DNA of 64,000 bases. Origin: Neoscytalidium dimidiatum. Its lineage: Eukaryota; Ascomycota; Dothideomycetes; Botryosphaeriales; Botryosphaeriaceae. The notes under the pieces were generated by a model, which worked only from the letters and a program-made list of their open reading frames with translations, was not told the origin of the DNA and did not search any database. Positions within the stretch are counted from its first letter, which is position 1, and each line of letters begins with the position of its first letter. The stretch covers positions 1,550,001 to 1,614,000 of the forward strand of contig CM074701.1 of the NCBI GenBank assembly GCA_037367355.1, in the 5' to 3' direction. The translations under genes and the position numbers were made by a program. This document shows positions 55,371 through 64,000 of this stretch, one piece after another.

Positions 55371-56690
55371 TCAAAGAGTTGCCGTGGAAAAATAATACTG
55401 GTCCCAGAGGTATTCGTAATCCTCAATGACTCCGCCGATTATATCTAGTAGTGGCTTTCCTTGTAGCTTTTTGGTAATCGACTGGATCCAAGCCCTATCG
55501 CCAGTCAGACCAGAGATCAAAGACCGCACAAACGAAAAAAGGTACTCACTTCGTGACTCTCTCATAGAAAGCACCCCTCAAAAGCCACCACCCCATCCCC
55601 CAGCCTCGCTTCTTCAGCTCCTCACGTTCCAAAGCAGTAAGACCCCGGAGTCCGCCGGCTAGCCTCTCTTGGAAGTCTTTCTTTGCCAGCTGCCGAGCAC
55701 CATACTCAATGCTAACACCCAGTAGCCACGGTCTCCAGCTGCTCTTGTTTTTCGAGCACCAGTGCTGCATTGCGAGCGCATAGATTACCGGCCTAATGAT
55801 ATATAAGACCTCGGCCAGCTCGCCATTTCCTGTGACTCTGTGCAGAAGAGCCTTTGGAGGCTTGATATCATCGGCAGTGAGCACCTTCGACAGCAGATAC
55901 GACGATATGTCGTGAGAGTCGGGGAGCGAAGGGAGCGATAAGCCGGTCCTCGGCATGGTCCAGCTCGCGTCATCGCTCTTCTCCGTTTTCGGGGTTTCGG
56001 TGCCATCAAAAGGCGCCCCATCCGTAGTCTCCTCCAAAGTCCTCGGGTCGAATTCGCGTTGCGGAAGCGGTGGGCTGAGCAGCGGGCGCGAGTTCGTCAA
56101 GCGCAGCAGCAACAACCTACAGATTGCCTTGACGGCTTCGAGTAGCACGACCACCCTCCAGCGCACCTTCTCACCCTTCCTCTTCGCAGCCATCTCCCAC
56201 AGCAGTTCAGTGTACTGGATCGTCTGCAAGGTCAGAGCAATGCGCTTGTACGTGGATGAATTCTGAGTCCAGAAGCGGGTGTAGCGGCTATGCGGCGTGG
56301 GGCGCGGGCGCTGCTGCGGCGGTAGACGCGCGACGGCTTTGGCGAGGAGGGAATCATGATAGAGCGACAGTAGCTGGACGCCGCTGTAGACTGCGGGTTC
56401 CAATCATTCAGTATCGAAGCACGCGATCGATATAGGAGGCGGACGAACTTGACTCAGATGCGATTTCAGACTCGCGGAATCGGCCTGCAGAAGTGGATCA
56501 GCATTGACAATGCATCACCCTGTGCAAGGCACATACCGGGTATGATGTAGGTCAGAGAGCGCAGGGCTGACTCGATCTGCGAGACAGCGCTGGCGTTCTT
56601 GGTGATAAAGTCGCTGTACTGGGCCAGCCATTTCGGAGGAAGCGATAGCGCCTCAGACACCTTACTAGATGCCTGCTTGCAGGAGTCCAT
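55371..56690 (-). CDS. PEX16: Peroxisomal membrane biogenesis protein Pex16
   Basis: Exons 56690-56537, 56484-56449 (36 nt), 56390-55550 and 55494-55371 join in phase, giving about 384 aa. Pex16 is an integral peroxisomal/ER membrane protein that helps insert peroxisomal membrane proteins, acting with Pex3. Family stretches are LPPKWLAQYSDFITKNASAV near the N-terminus, GRFRESEIASESIYSGVQLL across the small second exon, IQYTELLWEMAAKRKG, and the C-terminal IGGVIEDYEYLWDQYYFSTA. Hydrophobic segments suitable for membrane association lie at VVVLLEAVKAICRLLLLRL and VLYIIRPVIYALAMQ. Length is normal. The gene diverges from the HD-domain gene with about 560 bp between start codons. Confidence 0.95.
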
Positions 56691-57248
56691 CACATGGAAG
56701 TACGGGGAAGAGGCTCAAAGAATGAGTGAATTGAAGGAACGAAGCAGATGAGTTGCGGCAGCAGGACACTGCTGGAGTCTTCCGCTGACCACCGAGACTC
56801 GGTGATGATGACGCCTTGGGCCGAGGTCACCGAGGCCAAGGCCGTGCTTACAGAGTCCTCGTGATGTCGCGTCGACGCGCGCTCAACTTCGCGTCTGCTG
56901 GCCTCCCGCGCCACAAATCGGCCAGCTCCGTAATGAATTCTTTTCCCAGCGACCCTTCACGTAATAGAGCACTTGTGATTGGCCGTACGGCCTGCATTTA
57001 GGTTATCTTTGAATCTCTCCGCCTGATCGAGTCGATATGATACCGTCGCGTCACCGAACCTTCCGTTCTGAGAGCTGACATTTCCTTTGCAGACTGAATC
57101 AGTATACCGTATTCAGGCAGCAATCGGCACAGCACCAAACAAAGATCTTGAGGGCATAAAAAGCGCGCTCTCAGGCACACCTGTAAACTCTCTTTCCCAA
57201 GTCCTCCTCAGTACTAGAGCACGTTGTCTTGACATCCTACCATTTGCA
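56691..57248. other. Intergenic, divergent promoter of PEX16 and HD-domain gene
   Basis: A 558-bp region between divergent start codons. No regulatory motif can be named with confidence; short frames on both strands are not convincing. Confidence 0.5.
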
Positions 57249-58103
57249 ATGGCGAACCAGGCCGAGAGCACCGGTCTGAGCACGTCTCTGCAGGAGAGTA
57301 GAGCTCTGGTGGACTCTGTACGAGCGTACGTGGAAAAGTACATGGGGCGGTACGACGGTAGCCACGACTTCAACCACATTCGTCGTGTGCTCGGACTGGC
57401 CAAGTATATCCTCGCCGAGATGCAGAAAGACGGACAGAGAGATCTAGACGAGACTGCTATACATCTTGCTGCGTAAGTCGGGCTACCCAGCTCCTACTCT
57501 TGTAGCTTTCACAGAAACATGTCACAGTGACGGGGTAGAGCGCAAGGCACTGCGAGCATGAGTCAACCGCTAACCATCAACATCCGTTCTGACAGACTGC
57601 TTCACGACGTCGGCGACCACAAGTACCTCCAGCCTGGAGAAGATCCGGACAAACAGATCATCACCGTGCTGCTGGAACGTGGTGCATCAGCTACACTAAC
57701 ATCCAAGGTGCACACCATCGCCAAGAATGTGTCCTACACCAACGAGGTCAAGGATCCGGGTAAGGTTCGAGAGGTGCTGTTGGAACACCCAGAGCTCGGC
57801 ATTGTCCAGGATGCCGACAGGCTCGATGCGATTGGTGCAATCGGGGTCGGGAGATGCTTCACATTTGGAGCTGCGAAAGCGAACAGAGGCATGCAAGGGG
57901 CAGTCGATCACTTTGAGGTGAAATTGGAACGGTTGGAAGCCATGATGAAGGTAAGGAGTCGCCAAACGATGTCGTTGCTCCGGTTGTGTACTAATAAAAC
58001 ACAGACTGAGCCTGGAAGACGACTTGCCAAGGAGAGAACTGAGAGACTGAAAATATTTAGGTCGTGGTGGGAGGAAGAGCGCAGCTTTGCATATATTGAG
58101 TAA
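57249..58103 (+). CDS. HD-domain metal-dependent phosphohydrolase (YedJ-like)
   Basis: Exons 57249-57472, 57596-57950 and 58005-58103 join in phase, giving about 225 aa. The product belongs to the HD superfamily and resembles the small bacterial YedJ-type proteins; these hydrolyse phosphate esters, probably of nucleotides, but the exact substrate is not established. The metal ligands are visible: His in SHDFNHIRRV (near residue 40), the His-Asp pair in LLHDVGDHKYLQPGED across the first junction, and the distal Asp in QDADRLDAIGAIG. The C-terminal helix (RTERLKIFRSWWEEE) is typical. No signal peptide is visible, so a cytosolic location is likely. The second intron (57951-58004) is 54 nt and stop-free, so retaining it would add 18 residues without breaking the frame. 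Confidence 0.88.
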
Positions 58104-58851
58104 CTGTAGACGGAGATCCCTCGGAACCCTTCTCAACCAGTGGCTCTTGACTGTCCAGTCCCGTTTCTTGGTACTCCTTGCTGAAGTGCAGCCGTTCAAC
58201 AATGGGTTGCAGACAATACAAGGCGTTATTTATCTATAGACGTAGAGATATTTGAGCTTCCTGCGCTCGCTCTTAAGATGGATTTATTAATTACCCTATG
58301 TCTCTGGATTCTTTGTTCGAGCAGAATATAGACGTGACGTTCAGAATGTGCGAGCCTTGTCAAGTTTGCGTCGGCCTTTGTGTACCGCCAAATGGAAAGG
58401 TAGTGCGACAACGGTGGGCATGCATTGGACGCCTGTGTGGTGCATTGCGGCATGCACGCCTAATCTTATCTGGCGAAGCCGGAGGCACCGAGTGGACGGC
58501 TTTCGGAGGTGCTTGTCAGCACACACGTGCTGAAAGTCGGTGGCGGTGTTGTTTCTGCCAGCAGCAGCTATCAGCGATGAACCCCGTCACAGCCCGCCAA
58601 GCCTTGCATCAGCAGCGCCCGCGACCCCGGCACCGGCTCGCCGCTCCAGCGCATCAGCCCTCCGCCTCCCTCTCTCGAGCGGCATCCAGCGCGCACCTCC
58701 GCCCTCCGCGCACCTGTTCCAAACCCCGCGACCTCCGCCCTTTTCTCTCCGTGCTCCAAACGTGCGCTATCTCGAAGGCTCCGCTCCTCTTCTTACAACT
58801 TTCTCCGCCTCGGCCCTCTAATGAGCCAGTCTCGTGCTATTTAATCTCACA
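58104..58851. other. Intergenic upstream of the small membrane protein gene
   Basis: About 750 bp with a C-rich, GC-rich stretch from about 58580 to 58830, likely a leader. A 214-codon frame across it has no recognisable protein sequence and overlaps the next start codon in another frame. Confidence 0.45.
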
Positions 58852-59390
58852 ATGTTCTGTCTCCGGAGCTGGATACCCATACTCTTCTTCCTGTGAGCAG
58901 CCCTCCCTTCCGCCCTGCCAGGAAGTAGCCTCCCACCGCTAACATTTCCGTGCGCAGCACCAACGCCTCGCCTGTCTACCTCGTCCTCTTCATCTCCGCG
59001 ACCTACTTCCTCAACCGTCCCTGCGTCTACTGCAGCCTGCTCCTAGCCATTCTCGTCATCGCTCTCTTCGATTTCAACACCAGTTGGTTCGAGCCAAACT
59101 CGCGCTACCATCCGGAATTTTCCTCATCCGCCGCTCCGAACGAGGCCTATGTTCCGCCGTCCAACTCGTCGCTAGCCGTAGATGTGGCCATGGAAACCGT
59201 ATCGCTGCTGGCATCGACGGTGAACAACACGGCGGGCACGCTGGTCTCGGCGGCCATGGATGGCATGAAGCGCAAGCGGGGCGCACCTGACGCAGTTGCC
59301 AGTATCAACACCTCGGCAGATTGGGGAAAGGGTTTATTTGCCAGGAAAGAGTGGAAGGTGCCTTGTATGGATGTTATCGTGCGGCTGTAA
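58852..59390 (+). CDS. Small membrane protein of unknown function
   Basis: Exons 58852-58892 and 58958-59390 join in phase across a 65-nt GTGAGC...GCAG intron, giving about 157 aa. The first exon encodes MFCLRSWIPILFF, and the junction runs into LTNASPVYLVLFISATYFLN. Two hydrophobic segments follow one another (WIPILFFLTNASPVYLVLFI and YCSLLLAILVIALFDF), with Cys residues between them (PCVYC). The remainder is soluble with Asn-Ser/Thr sites and a basic patch (MKRKRGAPD). I do not recognise the family. The clean intron phase and the continuous hydrophobic start argue that it is a real gene. The first segment could be a signal anchor, placing it in the secretory system; this is inference. Confidence 0.6.
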
Positions 59391-60073
59391 CACTTACGCA
59401 TCCCATCCATATTGTTATTTCCGTCTCTCCAGTCTCCGGTTGAATCAGGACTTGGATTCCCGGCGTTCTTTATCTTCTTGATCTGTTAATATCGAGGGTG
59501 GGCTTGCAAGGGCATATCGGGAAGGCTGAGCGTACGGCATCGGACGGTTGTCTCTTGGTTGCATAGCGTTGGCGTTCAGGTCGGTTTTGCGCTGTCTTCG
59601 ATTTCGGGATGGGTCACTCAATACTCACTGTACAGTATATTGGCATGACAAATCACCTCTACATACTCAGGAATGATTACTCCAACTTCCTATAGTAGGC
59701 CATACATTGCATAATCACGCGAACCGGCCCATAACCAGTCCAGCTCGCTGGATGCACTCAGCGCGGTGACCATGCGCGTCCGCGAACTGGAACTCTGCTA
59801 AAGATACCATGGAAATATGCGTCTTTTTGTCTTACCCCTCACTTACAAAGCAAGACAAGTATCGAGCCTGAAGCCAGCCAGGACCCCGTTCGACGCTGAT
59901 GCAGGGCATATTGCGCGGTCCTGCTCTGGAACATTGGTCTGGTAATTGCATGTGACAACAGATTTTCTACGACCCTTCTACTTAACACACAACCTTTTTC
60001 TAGATCCGGAGCTTATCATTACTAGATTGCATATAGTAGTACTGTACTTCCCCCCACCCGCGGATGTTGGTGT

Positions 60074-60095
60074 GGGGGGGTGGTGGGGGAGGGGG
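60074..60095 (+). other. G-rich tract, possible G-quadruplex
   Basis: Runs of 7, 5 and 5 G, with an intervening GG, are separated by one to four bases. A C-run about 20 bp upstream could instead pair with it as a hairpin. It lies in noncoding DNA. Confidence 0.4.
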
Positions 60096-60282
60096 CTTTT
60101 GCGTCAATCAATCCACGAAGTGACCTGTCCCAGTAGTCGAAGACCCTGACTATCTACCCTGATACACTTCCTTCATGGCGATTGATTCTTCAGTAGGAAT
60201 TGAAATGGAATTGTTGGGCGCACAACTACAAAGCAATAACAGAAGCTAAACAACCCCTCTTCACTGTGTCACAGGACCCTCA

Positions 60283-60735
60283 CAACTCTTCCCAGCCACC
60301 AGTGTGACTACCGCCTCCTTCAATGAAATCCCTCTTCTCCGCGCTCTTCTTCAGGAACTCTGTCCTGACCTCCCCGGCCTGCCACACCATCGAAGCGGTC
60401 CAAACGACCATCGCTTCATCCCATCCCTGACGAACTTCTCTTAACGAGGCCTGTGGTCGAACGGGCTCCACAGCTTCTCCCGCGTCTCCTTCACAGATAC
60501 GAGGCTCGCAGAGGCCCTACTTGAGGTGCGTCGTACAGTGCGAGTAGAGGTCGGCGCGCACAAAGGCGTTCTGCTGGTGGTCTAGGGCGGGGCTGGTCGG
60601 GTGTGGTTGCTGGGATAGCAAGCGGTCGTAGACGTGGATGTTGGATGCGACGCTGCCTAGTTGGCAGACGTATCTAGGTCTTCGGAGAAGTGTGCGTTGT
60701 ACGGAGGTACTCGAGGTACGTCGTGGGGCTATCAC
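60283..60735 (-). pseudogene. Interrupted reading frame, possible gene relic
   Basis: One minus-strand frame is open from about 60735 to 60283 except for a single TAG at 60517-60519. Both halves look protein-like: YVCQLGSVASNIHVYDRLL and ALDHQQNAFVRADLYSHC before the stop, REVRQGWDEAMVVWTASMVW and VRTEFLKKSAEKRDF after it. Upstream of 60735 the DNA becomes AT-rich and the frame closes. No splice pair removes the stop while keeping phase. I do not recognise the family. It could be the C-terminal remnant of a lost gene or a chance frame. Confidence 0.3.
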
Positions 60736-61321
60736 GATACTTGAATAATTGCTTATAGACTATTAAAGGATAAGCTGATAGAATGCCGGACAAAACCGTA
60801 TCATGTGCTGCTGTAGAGCTGAGCCATGAACAGAGTTTGTGATATTTTAGTATCAATTCCTACTAAAATAAGGGAGGAACTGAAAGAAGGTAGCTCGTAG
60901 CATGAAGTCGAGAAGAAGGAAAGATAACCCCGATATATGAGCTAGGAATATGATGGCACGCTTCTCTTCAAGCACAATCTTGCACTTTCCGAATATTTCG
61001 AGCTAGCGTTCACCCGGGAATGTCTCAAACGAAAACTTTGTACACCCGTCAATGCTCCTCTATACCAAAAAAGCCACTGAGGCGTCTACGATCTATTCAA
61101 ACGGGGCCCCAACGCCTTGCAATGGCTCGCAAAATGCTCGCAAAGACAAAAAAGAAAAGTCATGTACACGGAAGGGAATCAAACAATACAAACTCCGCTG
61201 GTTCCCACCCAATGCCCAAACATGTGTATTTCATCTCCCAGCAGTTAGCCGCTCGCTGTTGCATTACTTTGCGCGCCGTGACCAGAATGGCGAAGCTGTG
61301 GCGGAATCGTTCGAGTCATAT

Positions 61322-62635
61322 CTACGAATCGATGCCCTTCAGCTTGCGGTAGATCTTCTTGTGCTGCTCCAAGAACAGGAAGGTGGCGATGGTGTGTGGT
61401 CCTAGACGGATAAAGCTTGGGACCCAGCCGCGGAACATCCAGCCAAAACCCTCGAGGCGGTTGATGTCGACGAGCAGTTTCGTCAGACTCTTGCTCTCCC
61501 CATGGGCACTCATCACACGAGTTTTGATCACGTCGACCGGGGAACAGACCGTTGTGGCGACGAAGCCTGCCGCGAAACTGGCGGTGAAGTGAGTGCCTAG
61601 GCCGTCCTGGAGTGGGGTGTACTGCAGGATGGCGCGCTTGAATCCGTCGTAAGACGCAAGCTGTGAGACAGTCATGAGCACTGCACGCATGCTGTTTGGC
61701 CAAACGCCTCGGAACAAGCTCTTTGCGCCCTCGTCACGGGTCATCCGGATCAGACCCTCGAAAGCGTTCCTGTAATTGCGGCGTTCGGCGGGGGGCAGAG
61801 CAGCATCGTGTTGCATGCGCACGTTGAGGACGTCAGCCGGGTTGCCGGCGATACCCCCAAGGAAGCCGGAGGCCGAGGACAAAGCAATCAGGGTAGGCAT
61901 AGAGGGGGCGGAGGTGGACGTGGTCATGGAAGTCTTGAGCTGTTCGTATACACCAAAGCGAGTGGTGCTGTAGGTAATCTGGCGGAGGAGAGAGGCAGAA
62001 AGCTAAAACTATGAGTTAGTAAGTGGCGTCCACATAAGGTAGGGGAAACTTGGAGGATTTCTGGGTGGCCTAGGGGATTGAGGTCGTTTTGAGGGGGCCC
62101 AACGAAGAACTTTATGCTGGTCTATGGCGCGGCTGCGACTGCCAGATCGCAAAGCCGGCTGTGACAGCAACCCCTGACCCTCCTCGACTATTCTTCCCGT
62201 GCGAACCCTCCAGATACACGCGACATACCCCGCGGTAGAGACCGGTCACACCGTCAGTCTTAGCGACGTGGACGAACATCTGCAGCATATTTTTCCTCGC
62301 GCCATCGTGGGGCTGCGTCTGGAGGCGGACCTTCACATAGTCTATAAGCAATGCTCCTTGGCTCGGATTTACAGCCAGCTCGGCGGCGGCGGTGCCTTAC
62401 CTTGACTGTTGTTGCGCAGTTAGCATCCATCCCGTATAACCAGTCATCCGCCGGCTCCGGTATCGCAGGACTCACCTAAATCCAGCGGATGTGTTACGCA
62501 GGCGGCAAAGGAGCTCGCAGAGCCGCCAAACCAGAAGGGATAGCGCACAGGAGCTTTCTGGATGTCCTTGCTCTTCCTCGTCTCCAGGGTCTTTGCGGCG
62601 GCGGCCGTGTTCGTGGGTTTGGTGGTCGCCGACAT
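61322..62635 (-). CDS. DIC1: Mitochondrial dicarboxylate carrier
   Basis: Four exons are inferred: 62635-62476, 62405-62401 (5 nt), 62330-62229 and 62002-61322, giving about 315 aa. The product is an inner-membrane carrier that exchanges malate or succinate for phosphate. The three mitochondrial carrier signatures are PLDLVKVRLQ, PADVLNVRMQ and PVDVIKTRVM, each opening the second part of a two-helix repeat. The first signature is complete only if the 5-nt exon TCAAG is included: the preceding intron has a canonical GCTAAC branch site and ends CAACAG, and the next begins GTAAGG. Other family stretches are TYSTTRFGVYEQLK and SASGFLGGIAGNPADVLN. The third intron is unusually long (about 226 nt). 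The gene diverges from mitochondrial PheRS. Confidence 0.92.
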
Positions 62636-62999
62636 GGTTGGCGCTCGTTGATGTTTTTCTTCGGGCTCTACGGTCGCATTGCGCGCCTCGACAATGGACG
62701 CCGAGGAGATTTCGGAGGGCCGGGGGTATTAAATACGCAGAGAGAGGCGGAGGAAAATGCGGAGAGGGCCAAAGGGACGGGCTGGGCAAGAGTGCAAGCG
62801 CAAGACAGTTTAATGGGGGGGCCCACTGACGGCGTGGTTGTGAAAGGGCCGAGCCAATCGTCAGCCAAGGCTTTTTTTTCGACGGCTTTTGTTTTGGCCG
62901 CCGCCCCATGTCATCCCACGCGAAGGCGCAACAAGCGCGTCCGCGGCCGATCTTCAACACCCGACTCGGCTGGCTCCGCTCTCCCAAATTCACCCCAAG
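62636..62999. promoter_or_regulatory. Short bidirectional promoter of two mitochondrial genes
   Basis: Only 364 bp separate the divergent start codons of the dicarboxylate carrier and mitochondrial PheRS, so both promoters must overlap here. A CCAAT box is present at 62854-62858, a common binding site for the HAP complex that activates respiratory genes. That the box is used is inference. Confidence 0.45.
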
Positions 63000-64000
63000 A
63001 TGAGGCTACCCGTGGCTCCGCACAATTTCGCTGCCCCAATTGCCTCCGCGAGGCCCGTTCTTCTGGCCAGCCGAGCCCGTCATGGCCTCTCGCGAGCTCG
63101 CTTCTCTTCCTCCGCCGCAGGTTCGTATGCTTCTCCGCCTCTTGCTTCCGACTCTACGTGCAGCAATTTTTTTTCCTAGCTATGTTTCCAGTCTAGTTGC
63201 GGTTCTTCCCATATTCAGTTTCTCCGCATGAGTTCTTGTTTGTTTCTTTCAGTCTCAAATTCCTGGATCACTTTAGCTCCGGCATGTCTCTCTGCTCGCA
63301 TGCCAGCATTTCCTCATTCGCCCTATCTATGCTTCTATCTTGTTCGACGCGTTGCCTCCATACGTTAGGGCTACCCAAATCTGTCTCGTTGCATCCCAAC
63401 AGTCCACGGTTTTGCAATTGGCTCCATCTCACTTAGCATGTTCTTCTCATCAACACGATATCTCCGAGAATGCGGTCCCAAGTCTGCGCTTCTGACATCA
63501 CATCAGCCAAGGCCACCAGGCCAAACACCATAACCGTCGAGGGCCACACGTTTGAGACCGACGAATGGATGAACACGCCCCAGTCCATCCTCGATGCTAT
63601 CCCCAGGCGACTCCATCTACAACCTGACCACCCCATATCCATCACTCGCCAGCTCATAGAGTCGCGCTTCCCAGGATATCAATGTCACAACGACCTCTTC
63701 CCAATTGTCAGCGTGCAGCAGAACTTCGATTCCCTGGGCTTTCCGGTTGATCACCCAGGCCGCAACCGCAGTGACACTTACTACATCAACAAAGATACTG
63801 TATTGCGCACTCACACGTCGGCTCACCAGGCTGACACCTTCCGTGCCAACACTTCGCCAGGGTACTTGATTTCTGCGGACGTGTACCGCCGCGACGCAGT
63901 TGATCGTAGCCACTACCCCGTCTTTCACCAGATGGAGGGTGCCATGACCTGGGACGTGAATCAACTGGATGGACACGCCAGCCTGGCCGAACGCATATGG
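63000..64000 (+). CDS. MSF1: Mitochondrial phenylalanyl-tRNA synthetase (5' part)
   Basis: Exon 1 (63000-63120) encodes a basic, Ser/Ala-rich mitochondrial presequence (RARHGLSRARFSSSA). Exon 2 begins at 63507 and runs off the window end, so the gene is incomplete here. The enzyme charges mitochondrial tRNA-Phe as a monomer. Family stretches are DAIPRRLHLQPDHPISITRQ, the motif-2-like region DTYYINKDTVLRTHTSAHQ and SADVYRRDAVDRSHYPVFHQ, which match class II PheRS. The intron is 386 nt, long for this genome; a small extra exon within it cannot be excluded, but the 63120/63507 junction keeps the phase. The catalytic C-terminal part and the anticodon-binding domain lie beyond the window. Confidence 0.93.

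Larger units (their letters stand above)
59391..61321. other. Intergenic with a possible gene relic and a G-rich tract
   Basis: A 1.9-kb region between the small membrane protein gene and the dicarboxylate carrier gene. It is AT-rich in places (60730-61000) and contains the interrupted frame and the G-rich tract listed separately. Otherwise no coding signal is apparent. Confidence 0.45.

Noticed and set aside
61170..61215. Possible tRNA-like element suggested by GGGAATCAAAC and GGTTCCCACCC
   Set aside because: No A-box/B-box pair with correct spacing and no acceptor stem can be drawn.
61020..61352. 110-codon plus-strand frame overlapping the 3' end of the dicarboxylate carrier gene
   Set aside because: It runs into the antisense of a real coding exon and has no recognisable protein features.

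Overview
The window is nuclear DNA from a filamentous ascomycete. Genes are split by short (about 45-80 nt) GT-AG introns with recognisable CTAAC/CTGAC-type branch sites. They are single genes with their own promoters on both strands, and several are fungal hallmarks: the velvet regulator VeA, a cAMP-receptor-like GPCR, an RTA1 transporter, Sey1 and Pex16. The wording of the VeA, TRAPP and RTA1 proteins suggests Dothideomycetes, but this is inferred from recognition, not from a search. No operon, CRISPR array, convincing tRNA or intact transposon was seen. One assembly gap (100 N) lies at 10001-10100.

Layout. 1-13 kb: a cAMP-receptor-like GPCR (-), a LURP-one-related protein (+), a conserved mitochondrial protein (+), the endocytic scaffold EDE1 (+, frameshifted and cut by the gap), and RNA polymerase III subunit RPC82 (+). 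13-26 kb: a gene-poor stretch with an AT-hook nuclear protein (-), veA (-), and then 5.7 kb without a convincing gene upstream of veA. 26-36 kb: TRAPPII subunit TRS130 (-), an RTA1-family membrane protein (+, apparent one-base frameshift), and a SLY41-like DMT transporter (-). 35.5-50 kb, all +: a secreted alpha/beta hydrolase, a Pumilio-family RNA-binding protein, the ER-fusion GTPase SEY1, and the 75-78 kDa subunit of respiratory complex I. 50-60 kb: a large SANT + WD40 + zinc-ribbon protein (-), PEX16 (-), an HD-domain phosphohydrolase (+) and a small membrane protein (+). 60-64 kb: a possible gene relic, a mitochondrial dicarboxylate carrier (-) and, divergently, mitochondrial phenylalanyl-tRNA synthetase (+, runs off the end).

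Functional themes. Several genes serve membrane traffic and organelles (Ede1, Trs130, Sly41-like, Sey1, Pex16). Several serve mitochondria (complex I, DIC1, mitochondrial PheRS, the conserved mitochondrial protein). Others are regulatory (VeA, GPCR, Puf, the AT-hook protein and the SANT/WD40 protein). I see no biosynthetic cluster: the order looks like ordinary core-genome gene order.

The most unusual signals are a 5-nt micro-exon that restores the carrier signature in the dicarboxylate carrier, the large SANT/WD40/zinc-ribbon protein, two probable frameshifts (EDE1, RTA1-like), a secreted hydrolase whose signal peptide has no ATG and whose first intron is GC-AG, and the long empty region upstream of veA. 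All exon boundaries were worked out by hand from splice signals and reading phase; no alignment or search was run.
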